64,000 nucleotides of DNA from Sepiola atlantica. Lineage: Eukaryota; Mollusca; Cephalopoda; Sepiida; Sepiolidae. A program made the translations under genes and the position numbers. Shown here piece by piece: positions 47,880 through 61,880 of the stretch (its first letter is position 1; each line of letters opens with the position of its first letter). The notes under the pieces are model-generated. The model ran no database searches. It was not told the DNA's origin and was given only the letters and a program-made list of their open reading frames with translations. The DNA is taken from positions 129,799,288 to 129,863,287 of the forward strand of contig OY744521.1 of NCBI GenBank assembly GCA_963556195.1, in the 5' to 3' direction.

Positions 47880-47990
47880 TTAGTTACAGGTGCGGATTGT
47901 AGTATTGTCGTGCTGGGATCGAGTCCAGTTGGTGTTACTGGATCATTTTCACTGATACCCTTGGGTAAAATATCTTTCCTCCAGTTATGA
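47880..47990 (+). repeat. tRNA-like SINE relic (low confidence)
   Basis: gggatcgagtccag (47925-47938) is a tRNA B-box and T-arm-like word, and cttgggtaaaatatctttcc follows at a distance seen in mollusc tRNA-derived SINEs as I recall them. The A-box is not convincing. Confidence 0.4.
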
Positions 47991-50374
47991 TGCAAGGTAG
48001 ACAAGATCCTCGAGCCCTGGTTTTGTTTATAACGAGGAATAGGAGAAGGTAAACTTTCAAATAAAACCAGCTTATATTTCATTGCTTACTCCGGCACTGC
48101 ATCCAGTCGTCTTGTACTTCTCCTTGCAACTGGACTCAAGCAGTGACAGTTCAGAAAAAAGTGCTGTTATGGATTGTGCAACCCATTGCGCTACTATAGA
48201 TTCCCTGCTTAGGAACTATATATGTAAATTGACAGATCAAAGTAGTATCATAGTGTGATTTAATTTCAGTTTCAAAGCAAAGTACAGCTAACATTGAATC
48301 TGAGTGATTTGAAATCTTTTTTGAAGTGTGTGAATTTTGCCATTGCTTTTTTGTATATTAAGTGTTGTTTTCGAAGAAATTTGAAGACTTTTGCATTTTG
48401 TTTCACTTTAATTGTGTACGGTTTTCATTAGACAACAATTATCTGACGACGGGAGTTTTTTGTTTACTGTCTGAATTTGTTCAAGTTGATTATGAATCCT
48501 CATAGAAACACGCGTTAGTTTGTCTTTGCTTCGAAACTGACATGAAATCACAGTATAAAAATCTTTGATCTGCTATTTTATTTATTTTTTTAGCTCTATT
48601 ACACATCTTCAAATAACTATTTAAAAGTTTGAATATTGAGCTTCGTCAAAGATTCATCGTGGCGATGTCGACTATGAAGATGAAGAAGATGATGAATGTT
48701 CATCTGCAGTTGATAACGACATAACTGTTTGACTATTGGTAAAAGTTTGACATAAACTATCCGATAGTTCTGGACCACTTCCAGCAGCTGTGGAAATCTA
48801 AGTCGTCTCACGAATAATCAATCAAAACTAAATAAATCATTGGATTGAATTGTCATCAAATCTCTTAGGAAACTCGAATGTACTGTTACGTACTCGTAAA
48901 AGTGGTCAGCTCAGCGGCCGATCCAAGATGAAACTCTGGAACATTTCCCCCAATTCTAGACACACAAAAGAAAGTTGATAAAGATCGTTAGCGTGTATAT
49001 GAGGGGATTCTAATCACCTACAGCTAAATCGACGAGATACACCAGAAAGTGCAACGTGTACATCATTGGTCATCATAAGAAGCCCAATATTCGCCAGATC
49101 CTTCACCCATCGACTATCACTTTTTCAAATATTTCGATTACTTTTTACAGGAAAATTCTTCATATACAAAATAAAGCCGAGTATTCTCAGACATCAGCAT
49201 TTGATCTAAGAAGGATACAACAAGAAGCTGTAACCTTGTTTCTGTGTATAAAGATGTGTAAATCATATTTTTTTAACATATCGTTTAATGAAGTACGGTT
49301 TAAGTTAATTTATAAGGGTTTAATTAATGGAAAAAAAACAAAATTATATCGCTGTCAACCAGATAGTAGAAGATGCCATAAAATGTCTGGGTTTTAACAT
49401 AAATGAAAATAATAAGTGTTACTACAGTTAGAAACGTCGTTAAAATGATAAACTTAAAAATTTAGAAACCAGATAACTAGACGCGAAAGTTTGTCAAAGA
49501 AATGAAATATTTATTAAATGATTTTTTTAAATCAAAATTTTCGGTTTTATAGACAATATTTTCCTTTTTGTTCTTTTTCTTTTTTTGAAAATATTTTATC
49601 TGTTAAGCTATTTACAAATTTATTTTTAAAGTTCTGTAATTTTCAATATTTAAGAAAATGCAGTAAATCATCGGGCAATAGTTAAGAATAGGGTCTTATA
49701 TTATTTTTTATAAAAAAAAAAACAAGGCAGGTAACTGAATACATTGTTACGGTTAATTAGTCAATTTAATAATGAAATAATTTAGCCATTATATTTATTG
49801 CACATTTTAATTGTTTCTAAAAACTATACCACTGAAGTGACGACGAACGGAGTACAAAGTTAAAACATGTCTGTTACTTGACGACAGCTTTGGTAAAATG
49901 CCATATCTCATACTTGTTAATATTTTATGTCATTTGTGGAAAACTAAGACTCCTGTTTATTTGAATCGCTTTTTTGGAAGGACGAATCGATTAATGTATT
50001 TTATTTCTGAGGGATAATTGCTTTTGAGGTTTATAATCAGGCGTTTGTGGTCAATGGGAGTAACAGAACTTGAAGGAGTAATACATCATTGCGCAGTTGG
50101 TTGTTTGGGCAGGGGAAACAAGATATAAGGAGACACGGACGAATCTCTCAGCAAAAATGGCGTATTTACTGTGAAAATAGTGCCGACATCATGGGAATAT
50201 TTCGTTTCTTTCCACACAGGACCACACAAGTCCATGCCTCAGATTAGTCAAAATAACATAAATAAAAAGACAATAACGAAAAGATACTTTCAGCTAAAAT
50301 ACTCTCTGAATTCCTATGTTTCACAGTTTTTTACTCACTTCTCAATAAAATATTTAAGATATATATATAAATTT
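47991..50374. other. No recognisable gene
   Basis: Read on both strands. A 113-codon plus-strand frame (49056-49397) and a 64-codon minus-strand frame (48617-48811) show no motif. The region contains homopolymer-rich AT sequence. Confidence 0.45.
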
Positions 50375-50745
50375 TTTTTATTCACCCCAAACCAGACATA
50401 TTGCCACTAAGACGTAAGGAGCTAGTGTGAATTAGAGGCCAAATTTATAGAGGAGCATCCTAAGTAGAGAAGTTGTGCAGCGAGATGTTTGTTCACATTA
50501 TACTAACATTTCTGCGTGTTGGTGTAGTCGAGGAAACAGAGAGCAAGGATGGGATTCCAAAGGCCAGTAGTTCGAGGAAAGACGATACGAGTGTAAAAAA
50601 TGTTCCGGAATTTGGGGATCTTTGAATGGGTGGAATTTTGCTGCTCGTCTGGTTGTTCGATGGTATTTAAGTTGAGCGCGTGCAAATTAAGTAAGTTTGT
50701 CAGAACACACTCCGTAGAAGTACTCGTTTACAAAATTACCGCCTA
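50375..50745 (-). pseudogene. Family A LINE relic: C-terminal RT codons and 3' end
   Basis: The minus-strand frame (50503-50685) ends FYTRIVFPRTTGLWNPILAL, then CFLDYTNTQK, the LWNSLP end block. The 3' terminus (complement of 50376-50405) is ctggtttggggtgaataaa, same as the 45 kb copy. Confidence 0.85.
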
Positions 50746-50951
50746 TTTACACAATTACCTACATTATGTAAAGCATCAGATTTCAAATGTTTACTCTTGA
50801 AATGTCAACTCAGGAACAATCTTTTTTATTTGTTCTCTACTTAATTAATTTTTAAATTGTAAATATTATATTTCATTAAAAATAAACGAAGACATTTTTA
50901 TTTTTAATTTGCACGAAGAAAATAATCCAGTAATTGTTTTTATCGTAGCAA

Positions 50952-50986
<35 letters not shown>
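50952..50986. repeat. (CGT)n trinucleotide repeat
   Basis: About 11 CGT units. A short ACGACGACGACG at 51156-51168 repeats the complement. Confidence 0.95.
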
Positions 50987-50989
<3 letters not shown>

Positions 50990-52084
50990 CTAGAAACACC
51001 TTCACAAAGAAGAAACATTATAAAAGCTGTTTGATTCGGAAGGAAAAATTGTTTGACCTCAGCTGAAAGGTCGTTAAAAAAACAAACATACAAACAAACA
51101 TCATTTTAAAATAAATGAAAATATATAGTTTAAAGACTAGAATTTATTTTTTACGACGACGACGACGTTTCATTTTATTTGTTACGCATTTAAGTCTGTT
51201 TTAGCTGACCCAATAATATATACAAGCAAGAACATAAGTCAGTCGTGAGACAGTTTAACGATGGAACAAGTCTTATCTGAGCTTTAGGTTTTCATATTTG
51301 TTAAGTTATGCAATGGAAACGTTGAAAACTAAAAATAACTATTTATCTGGACAGGCTGTTATTTTGCATAGCTATTATTGTAATAAAAAAGAATCAGAAC
51401 CATACATCAAATTTGGAAAAATTGAACTTAACATTTCGTCAAAAATTAGGTTATAACAAATGATTTTAAGATCAAGGTAAAAAATGCGAGACTTCATTGG
51501 CTACAATATGATGAATAAAAACGATGTTTTTGCAATAATAATGATCTTCACCTTTCTGTGACTATTAACCTAGCTTTATCAAAATCAAATCAGTGCTAAG
51601 TTAGACCAAAAATAATCTCCTTGACAGAGGTAATTAAACTATTAAATACTTCATATTTTCATAAAGGTCACAAAATATTATTTTACTCCTGATTAATAAT
51701 AATAAACCTTTGTTAAACAATACATAATGATAACGACTTTTTATTATTTCTCCGATAAAGCTTCTGTATTTTCTTCTTTTTGCGACGTTTGTTTTAGTGA
51801 AACTGCTCACGCTTGTTGAAGAGAATGCCATTTTTAGGCGGGAATCACACTCTGTGGGTGTAAATAGGTTTATATTTATCGTAAATTGCTAGAACTGCTT
51901 ATTTGAACGGTCACATTGAAACCAATCATATATTACTTCTTGGGTGCAAGAGGTCAGACCAGATCTCATAAATAGACTTGCCCGTGGCTCTACGGACATA
52001 TTAAACTGTCCTCCGAAAAGAGAAATTGCCTAAGACTGGCATCATGCAGAAAACAGAAGCACTACTTATTGTCACGCCTGTTCA
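50987..52084. other. No recognisable gene
   Basis: AT-rich; no frame over 75 codons and no shared repeat found. Confidence 0.5.
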
Positions 52085-52200
52085 GTTGTTAATATCACAA
52101 ACACGATAGTTTAATGCGAAACGATGGTACACTAGTGGACTTGGATGTTTTGGGTGGGAAAATTAGAAACAGAAAAAATATCAGCAAGTTATAATAAAAA
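52085..52200 (+). repeat. Dispersed repeat family J, copy 1
   Basis: aacacgatagtttaatgcga, then acgatggtacacta(g)tg, gaaacagaaaaaatatcagc aligns with 54175-54290. Confidence 0.6.
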
Positions 52201-52570
52201 GTGACAGCCATCATTAACACTAGAGCTATCTGTTGCATCGCTACTCATGCTTGGACCGCGGCAGTACACGTTTCGTATCTAGTCCCACTACGGCTGTGGC
52301 TTTACTCGTTTAATAATCGTCATTTTTAAAACATCATAAATCACATAGTTCATATATTGTTTGCATGCCTTAGATGTCTCCCTCGCTGTGTAGAGAGTCG
52401 TGTCGTCTAGTGGATGAATTCTTTCTTATTTCCTTTCTGCTGTGAACCACGCCGTCCGTTGTCTGCAACAAAAACTCCACGATGTGGTCGGAAGACAAAC
52501 TCTTCTTTAAATTTAATTATTTTTATTACAAGCGTTAGTTATTTAATCAACTGGGAGTCATTCACTATAT
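52201..52570. other. No recognisable gene
   Basis: A less AT-rich part (52230-52490) without a frame or repeat match. Confidence 0.4.
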
Positions 52571-52602
52571 CGAGAGAGAGAGAGAAAAAAAAAGAGAGAG
52601 AA
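52571..52602. repeat. (GA)n purine tract
   Basis: GA repeats with a central A run. Confidence 0.9.
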
Positions 52603-52796
52603 AATCACTACTTTATCGTAGTTACTTAACAATTATTTTCTTAACTATTCATAGTTGGGGCAAATGATATCTCTCGCTTGTATTTTCTTAGGGAAATATT
52701 TCCTTTAAATCAAATTGCCGACTACATCAAAATCATGTCTAATAGGTTCGCCTCCAAAACCCAGACTGACGAAACTCGCTTCTCATGAAGAACGAG

Positions 52797-52843
52797 TGAC
52801 GTCACGGATCCCTCTGTTTCCCACGCAAGGGTCTGTGACGTCA
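52797..52843. promoter_or_regulatory. Pair of CRE-like palindromes
   Basis: Two perfect TGACGTCA words (52797-52804 and 52836-52843), each inside a gtgacgtcac palindrome, 39 bp apart in a locally GC-richer block (52740-52960). This is the CREB/ATF consensus. No start site, TATA box or downstream coding exon was found, so function is only possible. Confidence 0.3.
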
Positions 52844-52974
52844 CAGCCTCTCGCAGGTGCACACTGACCCTGGGATCTCGTCACACGGTGACCTTGTCAC
52901 GTCTGTTAGCTCTGACTGTAAGAACAGGTCCTATTCTGCACTCGACTGCATCCGCGCTAATTCGCGCAAGTCAA

Positions 52975-53075
52975 ACCAACGATTTCCAACAGATACGTCC
53001 ATTCCCATAGGGCCATTATCTAACATATCTATCTGCGCGTTGAGTGATGAAAATGCTATTCCAAATAGAAGTTAG
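52975..53075 (+). repeat. Dispersed repeat family E, copy 3
   Basis: gatacgtccattcccatag, then tatctgcgcgttgagtgatg, aaaatgctattccaaat matches the 34.8 kb and 54.5 kb copies. Confidence 0.6.
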
Positions 53076-53082
53076 AAAAATT

Positions 53083-53131
53083 GAGTGAGAGTGAGAGAGA
53101 AAGAGAAAGAGAGAAAGAGAGAAGGAGGAGA
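53083..53131. repeat. (GA)n-rich purine tract
   Basis: Imperfect GAGA/GAAA repeats. Confidence 0.9.
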
Positions 53132-54174
53132 GACTTATAGAGTTTGGGAAACATAAACCCAGAGAGCTCAATTACGTTTTTAAGAGCATAATATATGTAT
53201 ATAAGGATTTATAGGAGGCGATTCAATGTGGATATATATCGGATATAAGCGGATTGAAAGCAAGATAATACACAAGTAAAATAAATTTTTTGTTTTTATT
53301 TTTTATTTTATTAGAAATTTTACTTGCCTTTAGTACCATTCGATGTTTGCGTCTGTGTAATAATATTTCGGGGAAAACCTCTTTTTTAGATGGCGGTCAA
53401 GGCGGATTCTCAAATTGAAAGCGTGCAAAAGATGGCCGTTGGAAATAATTATGCAATGAATATTTTTCAGTTGATGGTCTTAATTTTTGTATTATCTTTT
53501 AATTTGTTTTTTATACTAGTTATTTATTATTTTATATTTCTATTTTATTTAATTTATTTCTTTGTTTATATATTTATTGTTTTATTTTTTTATTTATTTA
53601 ATTATACGGGTGGATCTATTTTGTACTCCTTTTAAACATTAAATAATGGGGACAACTTCATTTAGATCAGATGCGAGTTGTGCTCCATGCACTGGCGTTA
53701 AAAAGTCTGGTCGTACCTGTTCATTTGTTGTCTTTTATATTTATTTATAACTCCTTACAAATTTTATAGATTAATTCAACGTATAATATATTTGTTTTCG
53801 GTAATAGTATATAGTAACACCGATAAGACAGTGATGATACCGGCGGTTTCAGACGGTGTAAAAAATCCGGGTCGTTTTGCAAAAATATACTATAAGACCA
53901 TCTCGAGTCAGCAAGTCTAATTGCGAATTATGCCGAATGTACAGATATTTATTAAGGGAATACAGCGACTAATCTGAGGTCACTGACTGTCCTCAATTAC
54001 TCGGGTTATAAGAGGATTGATGAGTAAGAGCTAAGCAAGGATGCATAGGGGCAGACATGGTAAAAATAATATGCCATGCATAAGAGGCTTATAAATGATA
54101 ATAGTTACTGATGAAATAAATATAAAAATAAGACGAATATTATATTAAAGTGAGACACTTGAGTTTATTTTAAT
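53132..54174. other. No recognisable gene
   Basis: An 81-codon plus-strand frame (53390-53635) is rich in Phe/Tyr/Ile because of T-rich sequence and is not convincing. Confidence 0.45.
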
Positions 54175-54290
54175 ACTAGAAACACAATAATGTAATATGA
54201 AGCGACGGTACACTAATGAATTCGGGTATTCTGTATGGGCACATTGAGAACAAAAAATATCAGCAACTCCTATCCAAAAGTATAAAAGAA
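54175..54290 (+). repeat. Dispersed repeat family J, copy 2
   Basis: aacacaataatgtaatatga, then gcgacggtacactaatg, gagaacaaaaaatatcagca aligns with 52085-52200. Confidence 0.6.
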
Positions 54291-54319
54291 GAAGTATTAT
54301 TGATATAATCTGTACGGTT

Positions 54320-54545
54320 TGCGATAAAAAATACTATTTTGAACTGAACTGTTATATACCGACGAAAATGCTATTTAAAACTTAGGAGTGACAAATAAAA
54401 TAAAATGTTATTTCTAACCTAAGCGTGAATGAGCAACCAACGGACAGAGTCTGTTATTGATATGCTTGGACGCATCTAGAATAAGATGCACACTTCCAAT
54501 CTACGCGTTTAACGATGAAGATGCTATTCAAAATTGAAGTGAAAC
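54320..54545 (+). repeat. Dispersed repeat family E, copy 4 (internally repeated)
   Basis: gcttggacgcatctagaata, then gatgcacacttcc, ctacgcgtttaacgatgaag, atgctattcaaaattgaagt. Two partial repeats precede it (aatactattttgaactg near 54330 and aaaatgctatttaaaactta near 54365). Confidence 0.6.
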
Positions 54546-55647
54546 AAACTAACCAACCTTCGAACCAATTCTTTTACACAAATGTTTGAACTGATCTATA
54601 AAAAAAAACCCTGAAATATTTAATCTCAGACTTTCAAACCTAATGGAAAAGCTGGAAAATGTGTCTTGATAAATACTATATAAAAAGATACAGTAAAAAC
54701 AATGATAGATATGAGCCTTCTTTATGTAATAAAAGTCATTCACTGAGAATTTTAGATCAATGCAAAAGTTTATATCGAAAAGAATATCGGCCGAAACAAA
54801 TACAATTGAAATGAAGTGTTAAAAATGTCTAGAACAACATATTTTTTTCAATCTTTTATATACTGGGTAAGCGAAGAAATTTAACTGACGAAATACATTA
54901 AAACTCAAATATTAAAGTCATCATCTATCAACCTAACACTCTTATTTTGAATCTATATTCATATCTATTTATCCATTTATCTATAATAGTATAAAATACT
55001 TATGATCAGTAACCCACACGAAAACGTTTGTGTTTCATTCCCGATTAAGATTGCCAGGCTAATTAAATGGATTTAAATTCTACTAATGTTTCTATAGTTA
55101 AGCCATGCGCACCCATCTTCTAACTAATAAGACACCTTGGTTTTATTAACTCCTTCCTATATATTTCTTGCTTCAGCCAATGAGCATCACTCCCCTTGTT
55201 TAAAAGAGATTTGGGCGCCCTTCACTTCTAAGTGGGTAAAACAAACCAATGGTCAACTTGTTATTGCAAAATTAATTTCTGCAGTTACATTTATTTTGAT
55301 TCAACTATCGCCATTTTAAAAAAAATTTTCATTGTTAAAAGCGAAAACAAGATAGACTTATGTCAATAATACCTGTTTTTTCTTTATTAGAACTTGTTGA
55401 TGTAGTCTCTGTTTCTAATTTTCGCAGAATCTATTAGTGTCCCGTCGCTTCGTATAAAACTAGCTGATGTTTCTGATGTTAACAATAAACTGACAGAGCA
55501 ATAAAAATTGTACTTTTTTAGTTTAAAGTAAGATTTTCACACTATAGTATTACACACAACACATATATTATGTTCTCCCAAACTTTATTGATCCCCTTTT
55601 AATAAACTACATCAGTCTTTCTCCCTCTTTTTCTTCTCTTTTTATTC
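54546..55647. other. No recognisable gene
   Basis: AT-rich on both strands. No shared repeat and no frame over 64 codons. Confidence 0.5.
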
Positions 55648-55654
55648 TCCCTCT

Positions 55655-55703
<49 letters not shown>
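55648..55703. repeat. (CT)n(TA)n compound microsatellite
   Basis: CT repeats with ccct interruptions, then TA repeats from 55686. Confidence 0.95.
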
Positions 55704-55734
55704 GTATGTAAACACCTTTACATAATCAATTTAT

Positions 55735-56530
55735 GTTAAAAAAATCAACAAACAATAGAATTGTGTACGATCGTTTCGGATACCATGCATATTTATTATT
55801 ACTATCTGATAACATCATCAGTACAGATTATAGACACCAACTTAAAAGTATATAGACAACATGGAATAACATACAACACCCTCATTTACACAGGAATTTA
55901 GAAAGCGAGATAAGAGTTGATGTTCGTATTCCTAAAATTAGAGCAGACTAGGTAAACACATTGTTTAGGAATGCTTAGACAATTTAAAACTTCCGAGGAA
56001 TAAGTATTTTCTTAAAGGAAAAGTAGTCAATTGATGAACTTCATTTTATAAGGTTTGTTAATTGACTATTTTATTTTACAATAGTGACGTTCCGATTATA
56101 ATCCTTACATTAAACATATTAATATTGAAGGTAATAAATTGTCTCAGCCTTCCGTAGTGTTGTTTCATAGAAATATATATATATATTATTTCTCGCTTTA
56201 TTTGTCTGTTGATTGTTAATTTTGTGACCCCCCTCTATGCCTGTTCGACCTAACAGGCGTTGAACTAATTGTTACCCGACTAAAGATATGCGACGAAGCT
56301 GAGGTTCGTTAGTGCAAACTTAATGGACTAGCGTATAGCTGACCTGGACTAGACCAACATAACATTTTGTCTAACACACTTATTAGTCCCTTTCCTTTTC
56401 TCTTAAAACCGGCTTCAGCTGGTGTTTTCCAATGCAAGGCTCTAAATTTGCACTATTGATTTTATTTTCGTTCTGCCTTTGACAAGATGCGATGGTATCG
56501 AAACGTTAGTTAATTGACATAAGGCTATGA
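55735..56530. mobile_element. Possible terminal-inverted-repeat element
   Basis: The left end cgatcgtttcggataccatgc...tctgataacatcatcagta and the complement of the right end (56478-56515, gatgcgatggtatcgaaacg) share the inverted block cgtttcg(g)ataccat(c)gca. Its spacing, complement ctgatgatg...gaaacg, resembles the ends of the 11.2 kb and 22 kb elements. A (TA)n (56174-56188) lies inside. No coding sequence. Confidence 0.5.
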
Positions 56531-56626
56531 TATGTTTTATGTAATTTTACAAATGCTCTACTTGGTATTGAGCACTCTTGCAAACATTAGATTTTTGTTC
56601 ACATTTAAACATACTTCAACTTGATC

Positions 56627-56639
56627 AATATATATATAT

Positions 56640-56689
<50 letters not shown>

Positions 56690-56690
56690 T
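56627..56690. repeat. (TA)n microsatellite
   Basis: TA units with one ccat interruption near 56640. Confidence 0.95.
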
Positions 56691-56974
56691 TATTAGTATT
56701 TAGAATATATATCCAAATATAAATTTTACAACATGAAGTAATGATAATAGCTACATAGTATAAGGCCAGAGCTATGCATATTCGATATTTATTAAATTTA
56801 ATTTTATACGATATCAATGTTATAAAAACAGATTCACGTAATGTTTGTGTAAAAAAAGATAAAAGAATTAAAAATTATACACAAAAATGTGTTTTTAGTA
56901 TGAATACCGATCTTTAATTTCTTTTCCTTTTGTCTTTTTCTACACATCCAGTCTTTAAGGCATTCCATTTTATG
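56691..56974. other. No recognisable feature
   Basis: AT-rich spacer between two (TA)n arrays. Confidence 0.5.

Positions 56975-57457
<483 letters not shown>

Positions 57458-57516
<59 letters not shown>
57458..57516. repeat. (TA)n flanked by attgtca / tgacaat
   Basis: About 29 TA units; the flanks attgtca (57451-57457) and tgacaat are inverted. Confidence 0.97.
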
Positions 57517-57519
<3 letters not shown>

Positions 57520-58049
57520 TGACAATCAAATTCCTGCCTAAAGATTGACCGGAAGTCTTCCATTCTACATCAAAAATTTGACAGTTATATGCAAGGTCAA
57601 AACGAAGAAAAAATGGCGGTTTGAAAGATTGATACTTCCGGATGGAATGTCTGATGTGTATTTTCATTGTTTTTACTTATTGCACTTTTTGCACTTGGCA
57701 CTGACGATACCCAAATCGAGTTTTTTTTAGATGTGTTATTAAACATATTTTCAAACGTATTGTTATGTATTTTAAAACGCACTTTAAAACGTACATCTGT
57801 AAATATTTTAAATATTTTGAAATACTTAAAAAATTCTGGAAAACCGTACCCTTGGTTTTGGCCGAAACAATTGTTTGCCTTGATTGCAAACAGATTTTTC
57901 TTCTAACATATATCATTCATCATCATTTTTCAAGGTAAAATAATTAAAACTTTGTAAAATAGCTCTAGTCACGCACTATAAATCTATAGTTAACTTTATG
58001 TTATGAAATAATCTTACATTTGAAGAGCTTGTAATGTTGAATTAGAACA
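57517..58049. other. No recognisable gene
   Basis: Overlapping 60-79-codon frames on both strands are without motif. Confidence 0.45.
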
Positions 58050-58200
58050 TATATTTAAGTAGGATTAATCTTTCAGTGATTTACCGAGTTCTTGGAAACA
58101 GCTGTGTGGGAAAAAACGTTGGAATTTTAGTTTGAAATATAACTTTTGTTTCGGGTTTAAGCCCGGCGACCGGTGTGAAAAAATCTTTTGTACACTGACG
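58050..58200 (+). repeat. tRNA-like repeat, copy 1
   Basis: taggattaatctttcagtga, then tttaccgagtt, acgttggaatttt, gggtttaagcccg (58153-58165, B-box-like). Matches 58367-58517 over about 150 bp. Confidence 0.65.
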
Positions 58201-58293
58201 ATTCCCGTAATGATGAAACGTATATGTATATAGATAAAAAAATATTTATAATTAATTATTTGTCGCTCAAAAATATAGACTGAGCTTTTTAGC

Positions 58294-58585
58294 GAGTAGT
58301 ATTAACACTGCTGTCATCGTGGCTTCAGTGCAATGTTCTTTCAAAAAGTTTAACCATATACGCCAGCTGCCTTTAAATAGGATTAATCTCTCGCTGATTT
58401 ACCAAGTTATTGGCTACAGCCGTGTAGACAAAGACGTTGGAATTTGAGTTTGAAATATAACTCCGGTTCCGCGGTTTGAGTCCGACGATCAATGTGAAAT
58501 ATTCCTCTCTACATAAGTGTGTTCGACTGCTCAAAGAACGTGAATTATAGCTACAGCGACAGCTGTGTTAATACTACTCACTACA
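58294..58585 (+). mobile_element. tRNA-like repeat copy 2 inside an inverted-arm structure
   Basis: The core 58367-58517 repeats copy 1 and has gcggtttgagtccg (58471-58484), a good tRNA B-box. Arms gagtagtattaacac(t)gctgtc...ttcttt (58294-58345) and its complement (about 58525-58585) bracket it. A (TA)n begins 30 bp later. Confidence 0.65.
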
Positions 58586-58616
58586 GTGCCCAGCCAAGAT
58601 TTGGGTGAGAAAAATA

Positions 58617-60139
<1,523 letters not shown>

Positions 60140-60233
<94 letters not shown>

Positions 60234-60243
60234 ATGTATATAT
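60140..60243. repeat. (CA)n(TA)n(TG)n compound microsatellite
   Basis: CA repeats to 60195, TA to 60219, TG to 60235. The CA and TG blocks are complementary, so the array is self-complementary. Confidence 0.97.
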
Positions 60244-60449
60244 TTATGCGTGTGTGTGTTTATTTCAATATTATACATTTATTGCATGATTGAACATTTC
60301 ATACTATGGGTTTCATGTGTTAGACTAACACAGAAGCTGCAACACAGTACAAAACGCGTCTGACCTATTCATTAAGTCGTATCCAACCGCTTTTATATAT
60401 TCGATACAATCTTATGAATGCTTCTTACGTGTTTTTACTGTGATTCAGT

Positions 60450-60484
60450 TCAGGGTGTATGGGTTAGACACCCATACACCCTGA
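60450..60484. other. Perfect 15-bp inverted repeat, 5-base loop
   Basis: tcagggtgtatgggt (60450-60464), loop tagac, acccatacaccctga (60470-60484). No T-run follows, so it does not look like a Pol III or Rho-independent-type stop. Confidence 0.85.
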
Positions 60485-60522
60485 GCTATAAAGCGTTCAA
60501 CATTAAATAAATGTATATTGAA

Positions 60523-60577
60523 ATAAACATCTATTATACGTACTTTTTTACTAAATTCATCATATTATATGTACACT

Positions 60578-60637
<60 letters not shown>

Positions 60638-60712
60638 GTATATATATATATATATATGTATAGTGTACATATAATATGAATGAATTTAGTAAAAAAAGAA
60701 CGTATAATAGGT

Positions 60713-60719
<7 letters not shown>
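60523..60719. mobile_element. Foldback with (TA)n loop
   Basis: The left arm (60523-60586: ataaacatctattatacg...tatgtacactatacatata) and the complement of the right arm (60654-60719) differ at about four positions over 65 bp. The loop is a (TA)n, and a second (TA)n (60716-60780) follows the right arm. Confidence 0.85.

Positions 60720-60780
<61 letters not shown>
60582..60780. repeat. (TA)n arrays in and beside the foldback
   Basis: TA units at 60582-60660 (interrupted) and 60716-60780. Confidence 0.95.
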
Positions 60781-60782
<2 letters not shown>

Positions 60783-61270
60783 TGAACGTAAGGTACCCAT
60801 TTTATGTTTCACTGCTGATATTCTTCATTCCCTTTTCATATTTGTGAATTATCCAGCAGTAAATCAGCTTATACTAATTCCAATTTTGCAATAACGGATT
60901 TAGTTAGTATCCCTAAGAATTTAACTGCGTTATTATCTTCGTGTACAAATGACAAACATGTTTAAAATATTTATAATTGTTAAGAAGCGAAGACGCTAGA
61001 TTAACTTCGATGAAAAATGTGAAAAGAGGAGTTAAAATAAATAAAGAAAAAAAGGTTTCAACTTAAACAATGATGATTTGTGAAAATGTTTATATAAATA
61101 AATAGTGAAATTGTTTGCATGAATTTTGACGTATGTGTCTATCGATGTTAAACGATAAAGTATAAATACGCCGAATAAAATTTAAACGCACATAGTACGC
61201 ACATACCATAGTTTGGATATTTAGATGAAAACTAAGCTTTTTATAAAACCATTTTTTAACATATTATATG

Positions 61271-61272
<2 letters not shown>
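60781..61272. other. No recognisable feature
   Basis: AT-rich, no motif. Confidence 0.5.

Positions 61273-61323
<51 letters not shown>
61273..61323. repeat. (TA)n microsatellite
   Basis: About 25 TA units. Confidence 0.97.
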
Positions 61324-61330
<7 letters not shown>

Positions 61331-61529
61331 CATCCGCCTCGAAATTTAAAAAAATCTATGTTGATTCTCTTTGTTTCCATGCATACGTGGACGAGAATTT
61401 GGTATCTATTAGTACGCATTTGTTATAATCTAATGTATAATAATCTTTAGATATTTCCGAGAGGACGCCTTATATATATTAACTAGCAAATATATATTCC
61501 TTCCGGTGGCATATTTCTGCTTGGCTGAG

Positions 61530-61880
61530 ACGATGGTATCATGGCGAACGAACATACATTACTGTGACCCTCTAAAGGACAAGCCAATGGCTAAGAGGAT
61601 AGTATAATGATGAACGAACACTATCCTCATCACCCTTGCCCAAAGTGTGAGATAATGTATGCGAGTATGGTATCATGAAAACATAACAAATACTACACTA
61701 CAACTCCCCCCAAAGGAAAAAGGAGAAGGTAGTCTCTTGCAAGATAATCTTATGACAACAGAACATATACTACATTACACCCTCACCAAAGTATAAGGGA
61801 ATACCTGGGAAGATTCTTCTACCCCCCCTTAAAAAGAAGAAGGTAGTTAGATAACAGAACCGATACTAAACTACCCACCA
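61530..61880. repeat. Degenerate ~80-bp minisatellite
   Basis: Blocks (g)(g)tatcatg(g/a)(a/c)(g/a)aa, acatac or aaatactacactaca, ccc(c/t)caaag, aaggtag and gataa recur four times with irregular spacing (near 61527, 61665, 61745, 61835). Confidence 0.55.
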
